The position numbers and the translations under genes were made by a program. A model generated the notes under the pieces. That model searched no databases, had not been told where the DNA came from, and saw nothing but the letters and a program-made list of their open reading frames with translations. Positions 1-8,132 of a DNA stretch of 61,044 bases are shown piece after piece (positions within the stretch are counted from its first letter, which is position 1; every line of letters begins with the position of its first letter). Origin of the DNA: Variovorax sp. (GTDB lineage: Bacteria > Pseudomonadota > Gammaproteobacteria > Burkholderiales > Burkholderiaceae_C); assembly GCA_017744935.1 (NCBI GenBank), contig JAGIAI010000062.1, positions 26,191 to 87,234 on the forward strand, given 5' to 3'.

Positions 1-892
1 CAAGATCGCCCGCCGCGCGCTGCGGGTGCAGGACCTGAAGCATCCGGAACGCTTCGCAAGCAAGCTGAAGATCCTGCTCGAACTGCACAACCATGTGCTG
101 ACCGAAGTGCTTGGCGCGGCACCGATCGAATTCGACGCCGTCTACGACGAAGCCATGCGCCACGCCGGATTGCTCAAGCCAATGATGGCCGACGTGTCGC
201 GCGAACTCAATGACTCGCATCGTGACGGCGCCAATCTGCTGTTCGAAGGTGCGCAAGGCACGCTGCTCGACGTGGACCATGGCACCTATCCGTACGTCAC
301 CTCCAGCAACTGCGTGGCTGGCAATGCGGCCGCTGGTTCCGGCGTGGGCCCGGGCATGCTGCACTACATCCTCGGCATCACCAAGGCCTACTGCACGCGC
401 GTCGGCGGCGGTCCGTTCCCGACCGAACTTGACTGGGAAAAGCCCGGCACCGTCGGCTACCACCTGAGTACCGTGGGCGCCGAAAAGGGCGTGACCACGG
501 GCCGCAGCCGCCGCTGCGGATGGTTCGACGCGGCGCTGCTCAAGCGCTCCGCCCAGGTCAACGGGCTGAGCGGCCTGTGCATCACCAAGCTCGACGTGCT
601 CGACGGCCTGAAGGAACTGAAGCTGTGCACGGGCTACATGCTCGACGGCGAATTCACCGACATCCTGCCCATGGGCGCGGACGAGATCGAACGCTGCACC
701 CCGGTCTACGAGACGCTCGAAGGCTGGACCGAAAGCACCGTGGGCGTCACGCAATACGAGAAGCTGCCGATCAATGCGCGGCTCTATCTGCAGCGCATCG
801 AGCAAGTCACGGGCGTGCCGATCCACATGGTTTCGACCAGCCCCGACCGTGATCACACGATCATGATGCGCCACCCCTATCTCGCAGACTGA
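1..892 (+). CDS. purA: Adenylosuccinate synthetase, C-terminal part (5' end outside window)
   Basis: Catalyses the GTP-dependent joining of IMP and aspartate, the first committed step to AMP, in the cytoplasm. The reading frame is open from base 2, so the start lies upstream of the window; about 296 of the family's usual ~430 residues are present. The motif EGAQGTLLDVDHGTYPYVTS and the later GRSRRCGWFD segment are highly characteristic of PurA. The ending TIMMRHPYLAD is also typical. A phosphoribosyltransferase gene follows after 23 bases, an arrangement common in Burkholderiales, so the two are probably co-transcribed. Confidence 0.97.
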   Translation, partial: KIARRALRVQDLKHPERFASKLKILLELHNHVLTEVLGAAPIEFDAVYDEAMRHAGLLKPMMADVSRELNDSHRDGANLLFEGAQGTLLDVDHGTYPYVTSSNCVAGNAAAGSGVGPGMLHYILGITKAYCTRVGGGPFPTELDWEKPGTVGYHLSTVGAEKGVTTGRSRRCGWFDAALLKRSAQVNGLSGLCITKLDVLDGLKELKLCTGYMLDGEFTDILPMGADEIERCTPVYETLEGWTESTVGVTQYEKLPINARLYLQRIEQVTGVPIHMVSTSPDRDHTIMMRHPYLAD

Positions 893-915
893 CCCACCGC
901 AGGAGACGATCTTTC

Positions 916-1440
916 ATGTTGACCGAAGACGGCAAGCATCTCTACGTTAGCTACGACGAGTACCACAACCTGATCGAGAAGCTCGCGATCAAGGTGCACC
1001 AGTCGGGCTGGCATTTCGACACCATCCTGTGCCTCGCCCGCGGCGGCATGCGACCCGGTGATGTGCTCTCGCGCATCTTCGACAAGCCGCTGGCGATCAT
1101 GTCGACGAGCTCGTATCGCGCGGACGCGGGCACGATCCAGGGCCGCCTCGACATCGCGCGCTACATCACCACGCCCAAGGGCGAGATCGCTGGCAAGGTG
1201 CTGCTGGTCGACGACCTCGCGGATTCGGGCCACACGCTGCACGCCGTGGTCGAGATGCTCAAGAGCAGCTACAAGCCCATCACCGAGCTGCGCAGCGCGG
1301 TGCTCTGGACGAAGGCGCTGTCGACCTTCACTCCGGATTACTCTGTCGAGTTTCTGCCGACGGATCCGTGGATTCACCAGCCTTTCGAGGGCTATGACTC
1401 CATGGGCCCCGAGAAGCTCATGGAGAAGTGGTCGGTCTGA
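916..1440 (+). CDS. Purine-type phosphoribosyltransferase (174 aa)
   Basis: Type I phosphoribosyltransferase fold, expected to transfer phosphoribose from PRPP to a purine base (xanthine/guanine/hypoxanthine-like salvage). The PRPP-binding signature VLLVDDLADSGHTL lies near residues 95-108 and an upstream CLARGGMRPGDVLS segment fits the fold's first loop. Start ATG at 916 is preceded by AGGAGA. It sits 23 bases after purA, which agrees with a purine salvage role. Base specificity cannot be read from sequence alone. Confidence 0.9.
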   Translation: MLTEDGKHLYVSYDEYHNLIEKLAIKVHQSGWHFDTILCLARGGMRPGDVLSRIFDKPLAIMSTSSYRADAGTIQGRLDIARYITTPKGEIAGKVLLVDDLADSGHTLHAVVEMLKSSYKPITELRSAVLWTKALSTFTPDYSVEFLPTDPWIHQPFEGYDSMGPEKLMEKWSV

Positions 1441-1453
1441 CCACTTCCCGCAT

Positions 1454-1480
1454 CGAGGCGCTCAGGGCTTGAGCGCCTCG
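1454..1480. terminator. Convergent-junction stem-loop
   Basis: CGAGGCGCTCA (1454-1464) and TGAGCGCCTCG (1470-1480) form a perfect 11-bp stem with a 5-base loop, between the convergent ends of the phosphoribosyltransferase and VOC genes and overlapping the VOC stop codon. There is no T-run on either side, so it is at best an imperfect bidirectional terminator or mRNA 3' stabiliser. Confidence 0.5.
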
Positions 1481-1905
1481 GTGTATCGCCGCTGCATCTC
1501 GTCCGTCGAAAACTCTTCAATCGAATGGCCGACGTTCCAGCGGTGGCCAAAAGGATCCTTGAACGAGCCTGAGCGCTCGCCATAGAACTGATCCTGCGGC
1601 GCCATCTCCAGCTTGGCGCCCGCCTTCAAGGCCCGCTCGATGACGGCGTCGCAGTTGTCGACATGCAGATGCAGCGTGACCGGCGTGGCGCCAATCGTGT
1701 TTGCGCTGCGGATACCGTACTCGGGAAACTCGTCGCACAGCATCAGCGTTGCGCCGTTGAAGTCCAGCTCGGCATGTCCGATGCGGCCGTTGGGCTCGGT
1801 CAAGCGGAATTTCTCCTTCACGCCGAATACCTCGCCATAGAAGGCAATCGCCGCGGCAGTGTCCTGCACGCAGAGGTAGGGGAAGAGTTCATGGATGGTC
1901 GTCAT
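1462..1905 (-). CDS. VOC superfamily protein (glyoxalase/bleomycin-resistance/PhnB-like, 147 aa)
   Basis: A single-domain vicinal-oxygen-chelate fold protein. The N-terminus LFPYLCVQDTAAAIAFYGEV and the C-terminal segment SFKDPFGHRWNVGHSIEEFS are classic of the PhnB/YdcJ-like VOC group. Substrate is unknown. Start ATG at 1905 has AAGGAC upstream. Divergent from metC, convergent with the phosphoribosyltransferase. 147 residues is the normal single-domain length. Confidence 0.88.
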   Translation of the reverse strand: MTTIHELFPYLCVQDTAAAIAFYGEVFGVKEKFRLTEPNGRIGHAELDFNGATLMLCDEFPEYGIRSANTIGATPVTLHLHVDNCDAVIERALKAGAKLEMAPQDQFYGERSGSFKDPFGHRWNVGHSIEEFSTDEMQRRYTEALKP

Positions 1906-1987
1906 CGAAGCGTCCTTGGGAGAGGTCTGCAGGCGTCAACCAGGGCGGATTGTGTGCCGGTCCATCGAGGTCGACTAGCATGGCGGC

Positions 1988-3184
1988 ATGCCCAATAAGC
2001 CCATTACCGACCTGATCCACCACCCGTACGTCCCTCCCGCGAAGTTCGGGTCGCCCCAGGTGGGCGTCTACAAGGCGTCGACGGTGTTCTTTGCTGACGT
2101 GGCTGCGATGCGGGCGCGGGACTGGAAAACCAAGGCCGGCTATACCTACGGCCTTCACGGCACACCGACCACCTTCACGCTCGAGGAGCGGCTCGCCACA
2201 CTGGAAGGCGGCACCGAATGCCTGCTGGTCCCCAGCGGTCTTGCCGCGATCGCGCTGGTGTCGTTTGCGCTGCTCAAGAGCGGTGACGAGGTCCTGATTC
2301 CCGACAATGCCTACGGGCCGAACAAGGCGCTGGCGAATGGCGAGCTGGCTAACTTCGGCATCACGCACAAGCTCTACGACGCGATGAATCCGGCGGACCT
2401 CGCGGCCAAGATTTCGGAGCGCACCAAGCTGGTCTGGGTCGAGGCGGCGGGGTCGGTCACCATGGAATTCCCGGATCTACCCGCGTTGGCCAAGGTCTGC
2501 CGCACCCGCGGGGTGATCGTTGCGCTCGACAACACCTGGGGCGCCGGCCTCGCGTTCGCGCCGTTCGACTTCAACGGAAGCGGGCAGGGCGTCGACATTT
2601 CGATCCAGGCGCTCACCAAGTACCCCAGCGGCGGCGGCGACGTGCTGATGGGCAGCGTGACGACGTGTGACGAGCGCTTGCACCGCGCGATCAAGCTCAC
2701 GCACATGCGCATGGGCTACGGCATCGGCGTGGGCGATGTCGAGACGGTGCTGCGTTCTCTCCCCAGCATTGCCCTGCGCTATGCCGCGCACGACCGCAGC
2801 GCGCGCGAGCTGGCGCTCTGGCTCGAGGACCGCGCGGAGATCGCGCAGGTCTTGCACCCCGCGCTCGAAAGCTCGCCAGGGCATGCCAACTGGTTGCGGC
2901 TCTGCGGTACCACCGATCTTGCTGCCGGACTCTTCTCAGTGGTCTTCGATGCGCGCTACGGTACCGAGCAAGTCGACCGCTTTTGCGACAGTCTGTCGCT
3001 TTTCAGGCTCGGCTACTCGTGGGGCGGGCCGATCAGCCTCGTCGTGCCCTACGACATCGGCCTCATGCGCGATCAGAGCGTCGCGCACTGGCCGCACAGG
3101 GGTACGCTGGTGCGTTTTTCCGTCGGCCTGGAAGATGTCGACGATCTGCGCGCCGATCTCGAGCAGGCCCTCGCCACGCTCTGA
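1988..3184 (+). CDS. metC: Cystathionine beta-lyase (PLP-dependent, 398 aa)
   Basis: Cys/Met-metabolism PLP enzyme expected to cleave cystathionine to homocysteine, pyruvate and ammonia. Full family length. The PLP lysine is K211 in SIQALTKYPSGGGDVLMGSV; upstream LVPSGLAAIALV and VALDNTWGAGLAF are the expected cofactor-contact regions. The N-terminus (YVPPAKFGSPQVGVYKASTV) is of the proteobacterial MetC type. Monocistronic in appearance, 82 bases after the divergent VOC gene. Cystathionine gamma-lyase or gamma-synthase activity cannot be excluded by eye. Confidence 0.9.
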   Translation: MPNKPITDLIHHPYVPPAKFGSPQVGVYKASTVFFADVAAMRARDWKTKAGYTYGLHGTPTTFTLEERLATLEGGTECLLVPSGLAAIALVSFALLKSGDEVLIPDNAYGPNKALANGELANFGITHKLYDAMNPADLAAKISERTKLVWVEAAGSVTMEFPDLPALAKVCRTRGVIVALDNTWGAGLAFAPFDFNGSGQGVDISIQALTKYPSGGGDVLMGSVTTCDERLHRAIKLTHMRMGYGIGVGDVETVLRSLPSIALRYAAHDRSARELALWLEDRAEIAQVLHPALESSPGHANWLRLCGTTDLAAGLFSVVFDARYGTEQVDRFCDSLSLFRLGYSWGGPISLVVPYDIGLMRDQSVAHWPHRGTLVRFSVGLEDVDDLRADLEQALATL

Positions 3185-3255
3185 AGGCGGGCCGATATCG
3201 CGTACAGTCCGACGAGGTGCAGTTAACGTGACTGCCTGAGTTAGAAGGAGCGGCT

Positions 3256-3459
3256 GTGGCAACACCCAACTATGGCTATGAGAAGCGTCAGAGGGAACTA
3301 GCGAAGAAGAAAAAGAAGGAAGACAAGGCCAGGGAAAAGGCTCAGCGCAAGCTTTCGCCCAGCAGCGACGGCCTGGCCCCGGACGATCCGGAAACCGACG
3401 TTGCTTCGCTGGAACACGACCCGCCGACTATTCCCGAACTGCCCACCAAGAACGGTTGA
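3256..3459 (+). CDS. Small highly charged protein (67 aa), function unknown
   Basis: Begins with GTG at 3256, supported by AGAAGGAG at 3243-3250. The N-terminal half is extremely Lys/Arg/Glu-rich (KRQRELAKKKKKEDKAREK), predicted as a charged helix; the C-terminal half is acidic and Pro-rich and ends PTIPELPTKNG. From memory, short proteins beginning MATPNYGYEKRQRELAKKKK recur in Burkholderiales genomes. A strong terminator hairpin follows 25 bases after the stop, supporting a real short transcript. No function can be assigned. Confidence 0.75.
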   Translation: MATPNYGYEKRQRELAKKKKKEDKAREKAQRKLSPSSDGLAPDDPETDVASLEHDPPTIPELPTKNG

Positions 3460-3484
3460 ATCGACAGGTTGAAAGCGGATACAG

Positions 3485-3521
3485 GCCGCCGCAGCGCATG
3501 GCTGCGGCGGCTTTGTCGTTT
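3485..3521 (+). terminator. Rho-independent terminator after the small basic protein gene
   Basis: GCCGCCGCAGC (3485-3495) and GCTGCGGCGGC (3501-3511) form a perfect 11-bp GC stem with loop GCATG, followed by TTTGTCGTTT. It would stop rightward transcription before the convergent arylesterase gene. Confidence 0.8.
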
Positions 3522-3527
3522 CCAGGG

Positions 3528-4163
3528 TCATTTGGGAAGCATCTTCCGCAGCGGTGACCAGACGTTGTCGAGCATGCGGGGCTGCGCTGCCGCGGTGGGA
3601 TGGATGCGGTCGGCCTGGAAGAGCATTGCCGCGTCGGGACCATCCGCCACGCCCTTCAGCAGAAACGGCACAACCGGCGTCTTTGCAGTGCCCGCCACCT
3701 TGGGGAAGATCGCCTCGAAGCGCCGCGTGTAGTCGCTGCCGTAGTTGGGCGGCACCTGGATCCCGACGATCAGCACCTGCGCACCCGCGGCTTGGGCGGT
3801 CTTGGTCATCTGGAAGAGGTTGTCTTCGGTGCTCGTGAGCGACAAGCCGCGCAGCGCGTCGTTGGCGCCCAGTTCGAGCACCACATGTGTCGGCTGGTGC
3901 TGCGCGAGCAGCCCGGGCAGCCGCGAGCGCCCACCCGCCGTGGTGTCGCCGCTGATGCTGGCGTTGACCACCGTTGCCGGAATCTTCTGTTCCACGAGTC
4001 TCTTCTCGAGCAATGGCACCCAGCCGTCGCCGCGCCGCAGCCCGTATTCGGCCGAGAGCGAATCGCCGAGCACCAGGATCACGGGCGGCTTACCCGTGGC
4101 GGCCATGGCGGAAATCGAAAACCATGCGCCCGTGCCGCTCAAGATAAAGTGACGTCGATTCAC
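3528..4163 (-). CDS. tesA: GDSL-type arylesterase / multifunctional lysophospholipase-like esterase (211 aa)
   Basis: SGNH hydrolase of the TesA (thioesterase I/lysophospholipase L1) group, expected to be exported and to hydrolyse short acyl esters. Nucleophile block VLGDSLSAEYG (Ser35), oxyanion Asn block ELGANDALRG, and catalytic DRIHP near Asp185/His188 are all present. I place the start at GTG 4163 (VNRRHFILSGTG), with GAAAGG nine bases upstream; a longer frame to 4568 would run antisense through the ABC gene. The N-terminus has RR plus a hydrophobic stretch like a signal peptide. Divergent from ybbA, as tesA-ybbA is in E. coli. Confidence 0.9.
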   Translation of the reverse strand: MNRRHFILSGTGAWFSISAMAATGKPPVILVLGDSLSAEYGLRRGDGWVPLLEKRLVEQKIPATVVNASISGDTTAGGRSRLPGLLAQHQPTHVVLELGANDALRGLSLTSTEDNLFQMTKTAQAAGAQVLIVGIQVPPNYGSDYTRRFEAIFPKVAGTAKTPVVPFLLKGVADGPDAAMLFQADRIHPTAAAQPRMLDNVWSPLRKMLPK

Positions 4164-4179
4164 TACGCGAAACCTTTCA

Positions 4180-4893
4180 ATGTCCTCAATCCAAACCGAT
4201 GGCGCATCCGACGCCATCGTTGCCGTCGAGCACGTCTTCAAGTCGGTCACCGATTCCACCGGAACACTCGACATCCTGCGTGACATCGACTTCACGCTGG
4301 GCGCCAGGGAAACCGCCGCCATCGTCGGCGCATCGGGATCGGGGAAAAGCACGCTGCTGTCGATCGTCGCCGGCCTGGACACGCCCACCCGCGGCACCGT
4401 GAAACTCGCCGGGGAAGACCTGTTCGCCATCGACGAAGACGAACGTGCGGCCCTGCGCGCGCAGAAGGTCGGCTTCGTGTTCCAGAGTTTCCAGCTGCTC
4501 GGCAACCTGAGCGCGCTCGAAAACGTGATGCTGCCACTCGAACTGGCAGATCGCAAGGACGCCCGCAAGGCGGCGACCGAAATGCTCGAGCGCGTCGGCC
4601 TCGGCCAGCGGCTCGGCCACTATCCGAAGGTGCTCTCCGGTGGCGAGCAGCAGCGTGTGGCGCTCGCGCGCGCCTTCGTGGTGCAGCCGCAGCTCCTGCT
4701 GGCGGACGAGCCTACCGGCAGCCTCGACTTCGCAACCGGCGAGCAGGTCATGGAGCTCATGTTCGACCTCAACCGGGAACTCGGCACCACGCTCGTGCTG
4801 GTCACCCACGACCGTGGCATCGCAGCGCGCTGCGACCGCCGGATCACCATCGAAGCCGGCCGCGTCGCAGCCGAGGAGCGCAGCAGCGCCTAA
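4180..4893 (+). CDS. ybbA: ABC transporter ATP-binding protein, YbbA type (237 aa)
   Basis: ATPase of the MacB/LolD-like ABC group. Walker A GASGSGKST (residues 50-58), Q-loop FVFQSFQLL, signature LSGGEQQRVALARAF, Walker B LLADEPTGSLD and the H-loop LVLVTHD are intact. Starts lie only 16 bases from the divergent tesA start, so any promoters must sit within the coding sequences. In E. coli ybbA is followed by the large permease gene ybbP; here none follows (the next gene is rlmB after an intergenic repeat), so the partner must be encoded elsewhere or be absent. Confidence 0.92.
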   Translation: MSSIQTDGASDAIVAVEHVFKSVTDSTGTLDILRDIDFTLGARETAAIVGASGSGKSTLLSIVAGLDTPTRGTVKLAGEDLFAIDEDERAALRAQKVGFVFQSFQLLGNLSALENVMLPLELADRKDARKAATEMLERVGLGQRLGHYPKVLSGGEQQRVALARAFVVQPQLLLADEPTGSLDFATGEQVMELMFDLNRELGTTLVLVTHDRGIAARCDRRITIEAGRVAAEERSSA

Positions 4894-4917
4894 CGCATGA
4901 ATCCGGCGCGGCAGAGG

Positions 4918-5014
4918 CCAGAAATCCCGCGGAACCGGCTTAGCCGGGCCGCCGGGATTGCCCCCTCCCGCCGGAGGCGAGAGAGGGGGGAGCCGCGAAG
5001 CGGCTTGGGGGGTG
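4918..5014. repeat. Dispersed hairpin-forming intergenic repeat, copy 1
   Basis: Core AATCCCGCGGAACCGGCT (4923-4940), a 3-base spacer, then CCGGGCCGCCGGGATT (4944-4959), forming an imperfect palindrome. It is followed by a C-rich/G-rich stem (CCCCCTC...GAGAGGGGGG) and AGCCGCGAAGCGGCT, itself a small hairpin. The same core with 34 of 37 identical bases occurs at 57220-57256. It lies between ybbA and rlmB and may end the ybbA transcript. Confidence 0.8.
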
Positions 5015-5029
5015 TTTGATAATCCGTGG

Positions 5030-5776
5030 ATGTCTTCCCCCAAAGTGATCTTCGGCTTCCACGCCGTGGGCGTGCGCATCAAGACCGCGCCGAAATCCGT
5101 GATCGAGGTGCTCTTTGACGCCAGCCGGCGCGACGCACGGATGCGCCAATTCATCGCGCGTGCGCAGGAAGCCGGCGTCCGGCTGATCGAGGCTGATGGC
5201 GCCCGGCTGTCCAAGCTCGCGGGCAGCCATGGCCATCAGGGCGTGGCCGCGCGGGTCGAGCCGATCCCGCAGACCCATTCGCTCGACGAATTGCTCGAAG
5301 GCCTCGAAAGCGCCGGCACGATGCCCTTGATGCTGGTGCTCGACGGCGTGACCGACCCGCACAACCTCGGTGCCTGCCTGCGCGTGGCCGATGGCGCCGG
5401 CGCCCACGCGGTCATCGCCCCCAAGGACCACGCGGCAGGCATCAACGCCACCGTCGCCAAGGTGGCCAGCGGCGCAGCCGAGACGATGCCGTACTTCATG
5501 GTCACCAACCTTGCGCGCACGCTCAACGAGCTCAAGGAACGCAACATCTGGTGCGTGGGCACGAGCGACGACGCGCCGGGTACGCTCTACCAGTGCGACC
5601 TCAAGCGCCCGCTCGCGCTGGTGCTGGGTGCAGAAGGCGAGGGCATGCGACAGCTCACGCGCAAGACCTGCGACGAGCTGGTGAGCATCCCGATGGCGGG
5701 TGCGGTCGAGAGCCTGAACGTCTCCGTCGCGAGCGGCGTGTGCCTCTACGAGGCAATGCGCCAGCGGATCGCCTGA
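5030..5776 (+). CDS. rlmB: 23S rRNA (guanosine-2'-O-)-methyltransferase RlmB (248 aa)
   Basis: SpoU/TrmH-family SAM-dependent 2'-O-methyltransferase, expected to methylate G2251 of 23S rRNA. The N-terminal substrate-binding domain contains FGFHAVGVRI and GSHGHQGVAARV. The knotted SPOUT domain carries LVLDGVTDPHNLGACLRVAD, LVLGAEGEGMRQL and the C-terminal SIPMAGAVESLNVSVASGV knot motif. Length matches the family. ATG 5030 is chosen because an in-frame start at 4958 would include the intergenic repeat. No clear Shine-Dalgarno is visible. Confidence 0.95.
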   Translation: MSSPKVIFGFHAVGVRIKTAPKSVIEVLFDASRRDARMRQFIARAQEAGVRLIEADGARLSKLAGSHGHQGVAARVEPIPQTHSLDELLEGLESAGTMPLMLVLDGVTDPHNLGACLRVADGAGAHAVIAPKDHAAGINATVAKVASGAAETMPYFMVTNLARTLNELKERNIWCVGTSDDAPGTLYQCDLKRPLALVLGAEGEGMRQLTRKTCDELVSIPMAGAVESLNVSVASGVCLYEAMRQRIA

Positions 5777-5789
5777 GGCGGCCTCGCTG

Positions 5790-6662
5790 ATGCAGCCCGC
5801 GCTGACCTATAACCCGAACCCTTCCGCGCCGCGGCTGAGGCTGCCGGCCGGCGCCTGCGACGCGCACGTCCACGTGTTCGGGCCGGCGGCGCGCTTTCCC
5901 TTTGCCAAAGACCGCAGCTTCACGCCGGGGGATGCACCGAAGGAAGCGCTTTTCGCCCTGCATCGCAAACTGGGCATCCAGCGTTGCGTGATCGTCCAGT
6001 CACTCTGCCATGGGCTGGACAACCGGGTGGTGGAAGACGCGATTGCAGCGGGCGGGGGCAACTACCTGGGTGTGGCGCTGCTGCCGCTCGATGTGAGTGA
6101 TGAAGAGCTTGAACGCCTCGCTGGCGTCGGCTTTCGCGGCGTCCGGTTCAACTTCTCGAAGGCGCCCAACCCTGCCTTCGACGTGGAGCGCGTCGTCGCC
6201 TTCACTCGCCGGCTCGAACCGCTCGGCATGCACCTGCAGGTGCATTTCGAGCGGGGACTGATCCATGAACTGGCATCGCCATTGACGAGCAGCGCGGTAC
6301 CGGTTGTCGTCGATCACATGGCGCGGGTGGATGCCGCCCGAGGGGTCGTGCACCCGGACTTCATCGCGCTGCACACGCTCATGAAGAACCCGCTTTTCCG
6401 CGTCAAGCTCAGCGGTATCGATCGCATCACGCACGATGCGGGCCGCGAGGGCTACCGGGATGGCATCGCCATTGCGCATCGCCTCTTGCTCGACTTCCCG
6501 GAGCGTTGCTTCTGGGGCACCGACTGGCCACACCCGCTGCACGACCACGTGCCGGATGATGGCGTGCTGGTGGACGCTCTGGAACGGATCGCACCCGACG
6601 CCCCCCTGCGCGAGCAACTGCTGGTGCACAACCCGCAGCGCTTCTACCGCTTCACCGTCTAG
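5790..6662 (+). CDS. Amidohydrolase-2 family, 2-pyrone-4,6-dicarboxylate hydrolase-like (290 aa)
   Basis: TIM-barrel amidohydrolase resembling LigI, which opens the lactone ring of 2-pyrone-4,6-dicarboxylate in protocatechuate 4,5-cleavage. Seen: ACDAHVHVFGPAARFPF near the N-terminus (HxH), VVVDHMARVD, and CFWGTDWPHPLHDH with the conserved Asp near the C-terminus; length is right. No other lig genes are adjacent, so the true substrate may be another lactone or carboxylate. Only 13 bases separate it from rlmB, but co-transcription is probably incidental. Confidence 0.8.
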   Translation: MQPALTYNPNPSAPRLRLPAGACDAHVHVFGPAARFPFAKDRSFTPGDAPKEALFALHRKLGIQRCVIVQSLCHGLDNRVVEDAIAAGGGNYLGVALLPLDVSDEELERLAGVGFRGVRFNFSKAPNPAFDVERVVAFTRRLEPLGMHLQVHFERGLIHELASPLTSSAVPVVVDHMARVDAARGVVHPDFIALHTLMKNPLFRVKLSGIDRITHDAGREGYRDGIAIAHRLLLDFPERCFWGTDWPHPLHDHVPDDGVLVDALERIAPDAPLREQLLVHNPQRFYRFTV

Positions 6663-6672
6663 AGGAGGCTGG

Positions 6673-7149
6673 CTACAGGAGCGCGAAGAAGCGCATCACC
6701 ACCTGCGCCGGGTGACGCATGCCGGCACCCACGAACATCCGGTCGTTGATCCAGCCCAGCGCCTTCGACGACGTCTCGAAGCGCGGGTTGCAGCGGAAGT
6801 AGACCTGCGCCGGATCGACCGGCTCGCCGCGCAGCAACTTCGCCATCACCTCGGCGGGCGCGGCGCGCACCGCATGGTTCTGCACGTAGATCAGGTCCCC
6901 GGCATCGGTCTCCAGCCCGTAGCGCGCGTCGAGTTCGGACAAGGTGTCGCTCACGATGAGCTGGAAATCGCTGCCACCGGGCAGCACGCGCGCCGTCCAG
7001 CCGTTACCGCGCGCGGCACCGCCGGTGATCGGCACGACCCGGCGCATGCCCCGGGTGCTCTGGCCGAGCACCTGTGGCTTGCCGACCTCGACTTCCAGGT
7101 CGGCGAAATAGTCGAGGGAGGGCGGGGCGAGCGGGTCGGTGCTGCTCAT
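6673..7149 (-). CDS. DUF3237 family protein (158 aa)
   Basis: Matches the DUF3237 pattern: VPITGGAARGNGWTARVLPGGSDFQ, then LYGLETDAGDLIYVQNHAVR-like region, YFRCNPRFETSSKALGWIND and MRFFALL. No signal peptide or membrane segment, so cytoplasmic. Four bases after the aldo/keto reductase stop, so last gene of the minus-strand unit starting with the chromate transporter genes. Biochemical role unknown; DUF3237 genes often accompany aromatic or ketone catabolism genes. Confidence 0.85.
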   Translation of the reverse strand: MSSTDPLAPPSLDYFADLEVEVGKPQVLGQSTRGMRRVVPITGGAARGNGWTARVLPGGSDFQLIVSDTLSELDARYGLETDAGDLIYVQNHAVRAAPAEVMAKLLRGEPVDPAQVYFRCNPRFETSSKALGWINDRMFVGAGMRHPAQVVMRFFALL

Positions 7150-7153
7150 GCGC

Positions 7154-8110
7154 TCATTCCTCCGCGCTGGCTTTGTCGAGCATCGCGATCACGTCAGCAT
7201 CTAGCTTCAGCTGCGCCGCCGCGACCAGTTCGTTGAGCTGGTCGATCGAGGTTGCACTCGCGATCGGTGCGGTGACCGAGGGGCGTGCGATCTGCCACGC
7301 CAGTGCGATCTGCCCGGGCTTCGCGCCGGTCGCCTTGGCCGCCTTGTCGAGCGCGTCGAGGATGCGCAGGCCGCGCGGATTGAGGTACTTCTTTGTCGTG
7401 CTCGCGCCGCGTGCGCTTTTCTCCGCATCGGCTTCGGTGCGGTACTTGCCGGTGAGGAAGCCCGCCGCCAGCGCGTAGAAGTTGATTACCCCGACGCCGC
7501 GCTCAAGGCACAGCGGCTCCAGGTCCTTCTCGAACACGGCGCGGTCGTAGAGGTTGTAGAGCGGCTGCAGGCTCTCGTAGCGCGGCAAGCCCGCCTTTTC
7601 GGCGACATCGAGCGCCTCGGCCAGCCGGGGTGCGGTGAAATTCGAGGCGCCGATTGCCCGGACCTTGCCGGCCTTGATCAGGTCCCCGAAGGCTGCGGCG
7701 GTGTCCGCCAGCGGCGTGCCGGCATCGTCGTCGTGCGACTGGTAGAGGTCGATGTGGTCGCACTTCAGCCGGCGCAGCGATGCTTCCACGGCTTCGCGGA
7801 TGTAGGCGGGCGACAGCCCCTGCTTGCCTTCGCCCATCGGCTTGCCGAGCTTGGTCGCGAGCACCACGCGGTTGCGCTTGCCGCTCTGCTTGAACCACTT
7901 TCCGATAAGGGTTTCGGATTCGCCGCCGGTGTGGCCCGGTACCCAGCGCGAATACACGTCGGCGGTGTCCACGAAATTGAAGCCCGCGTCCACCCATGCA
8001 TCGAGCAGGCGGAAGGACATGGCTTCGTCGGCTGTCCAGCCGAAGACGTTGCCGCCGAAGGCGAGCGGGGAGACCTGCAGGTCGGAGCGGCCGAGGGTGC
8101 GCAATTGCAT
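7154..8110 (-). CDS. Aldo/keto reductase (318 aa)
   Basis: NADPH-dependent TIM-barrel oxidoreductase. MQLRTLGRSDLQVSPLAFG opens the protein; the catalytic Asp/Tyr region reads NFVDTADVYSRW, the Lys is in VLATKLG, and the His in IDLYQSHDDD. The start ATG 8110 is favoured over an upstream in-frame start at 8221 because it has AAGGAA upstream and aligns with the family N-terminus. It lies 22 bases after the chromate transporter C-half stop. Substrate unknown. Confidence 0.93.
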   Translation of the reverse strand: MQLRTLGRSDLQVSPLAFGGNVFGWTADEAMSFRLLDAWVDAGFNFVDTADVYSRWVPGHTGGESETLIGKWFKQSGKRNRVVLATKLGKPMGEGKQGLSPAYIREAVEASLRRLKCDHIDLYQSHDDDAGTPLADTAAAFGDLIKAGKVRAIGASNFTAPRLAEALDVAEKAGLPRYESLQPLYNLYDRAVFEKDLEPLCLERGVGVINFYALAAGFLTGKYRTEADAEKSARGASTTKKYLNPRGLRILDALDKAAKATGAKPGQIALAWQIARPSVTAPIASATSIDQLNELVAAAQLKLDADVIAMLDKASAEE

Positions 8111-8132
8111 GGTGCGATTCCTTGATGAAGGT

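Noticed and set aside
4164..4568. N-terminal extension of the arylesterase to 4568
   Set aside because: It would run antisense through the start of ybbA, and the GTG at 4163 has a good ribosome site and fits the signal-peptide pattern.
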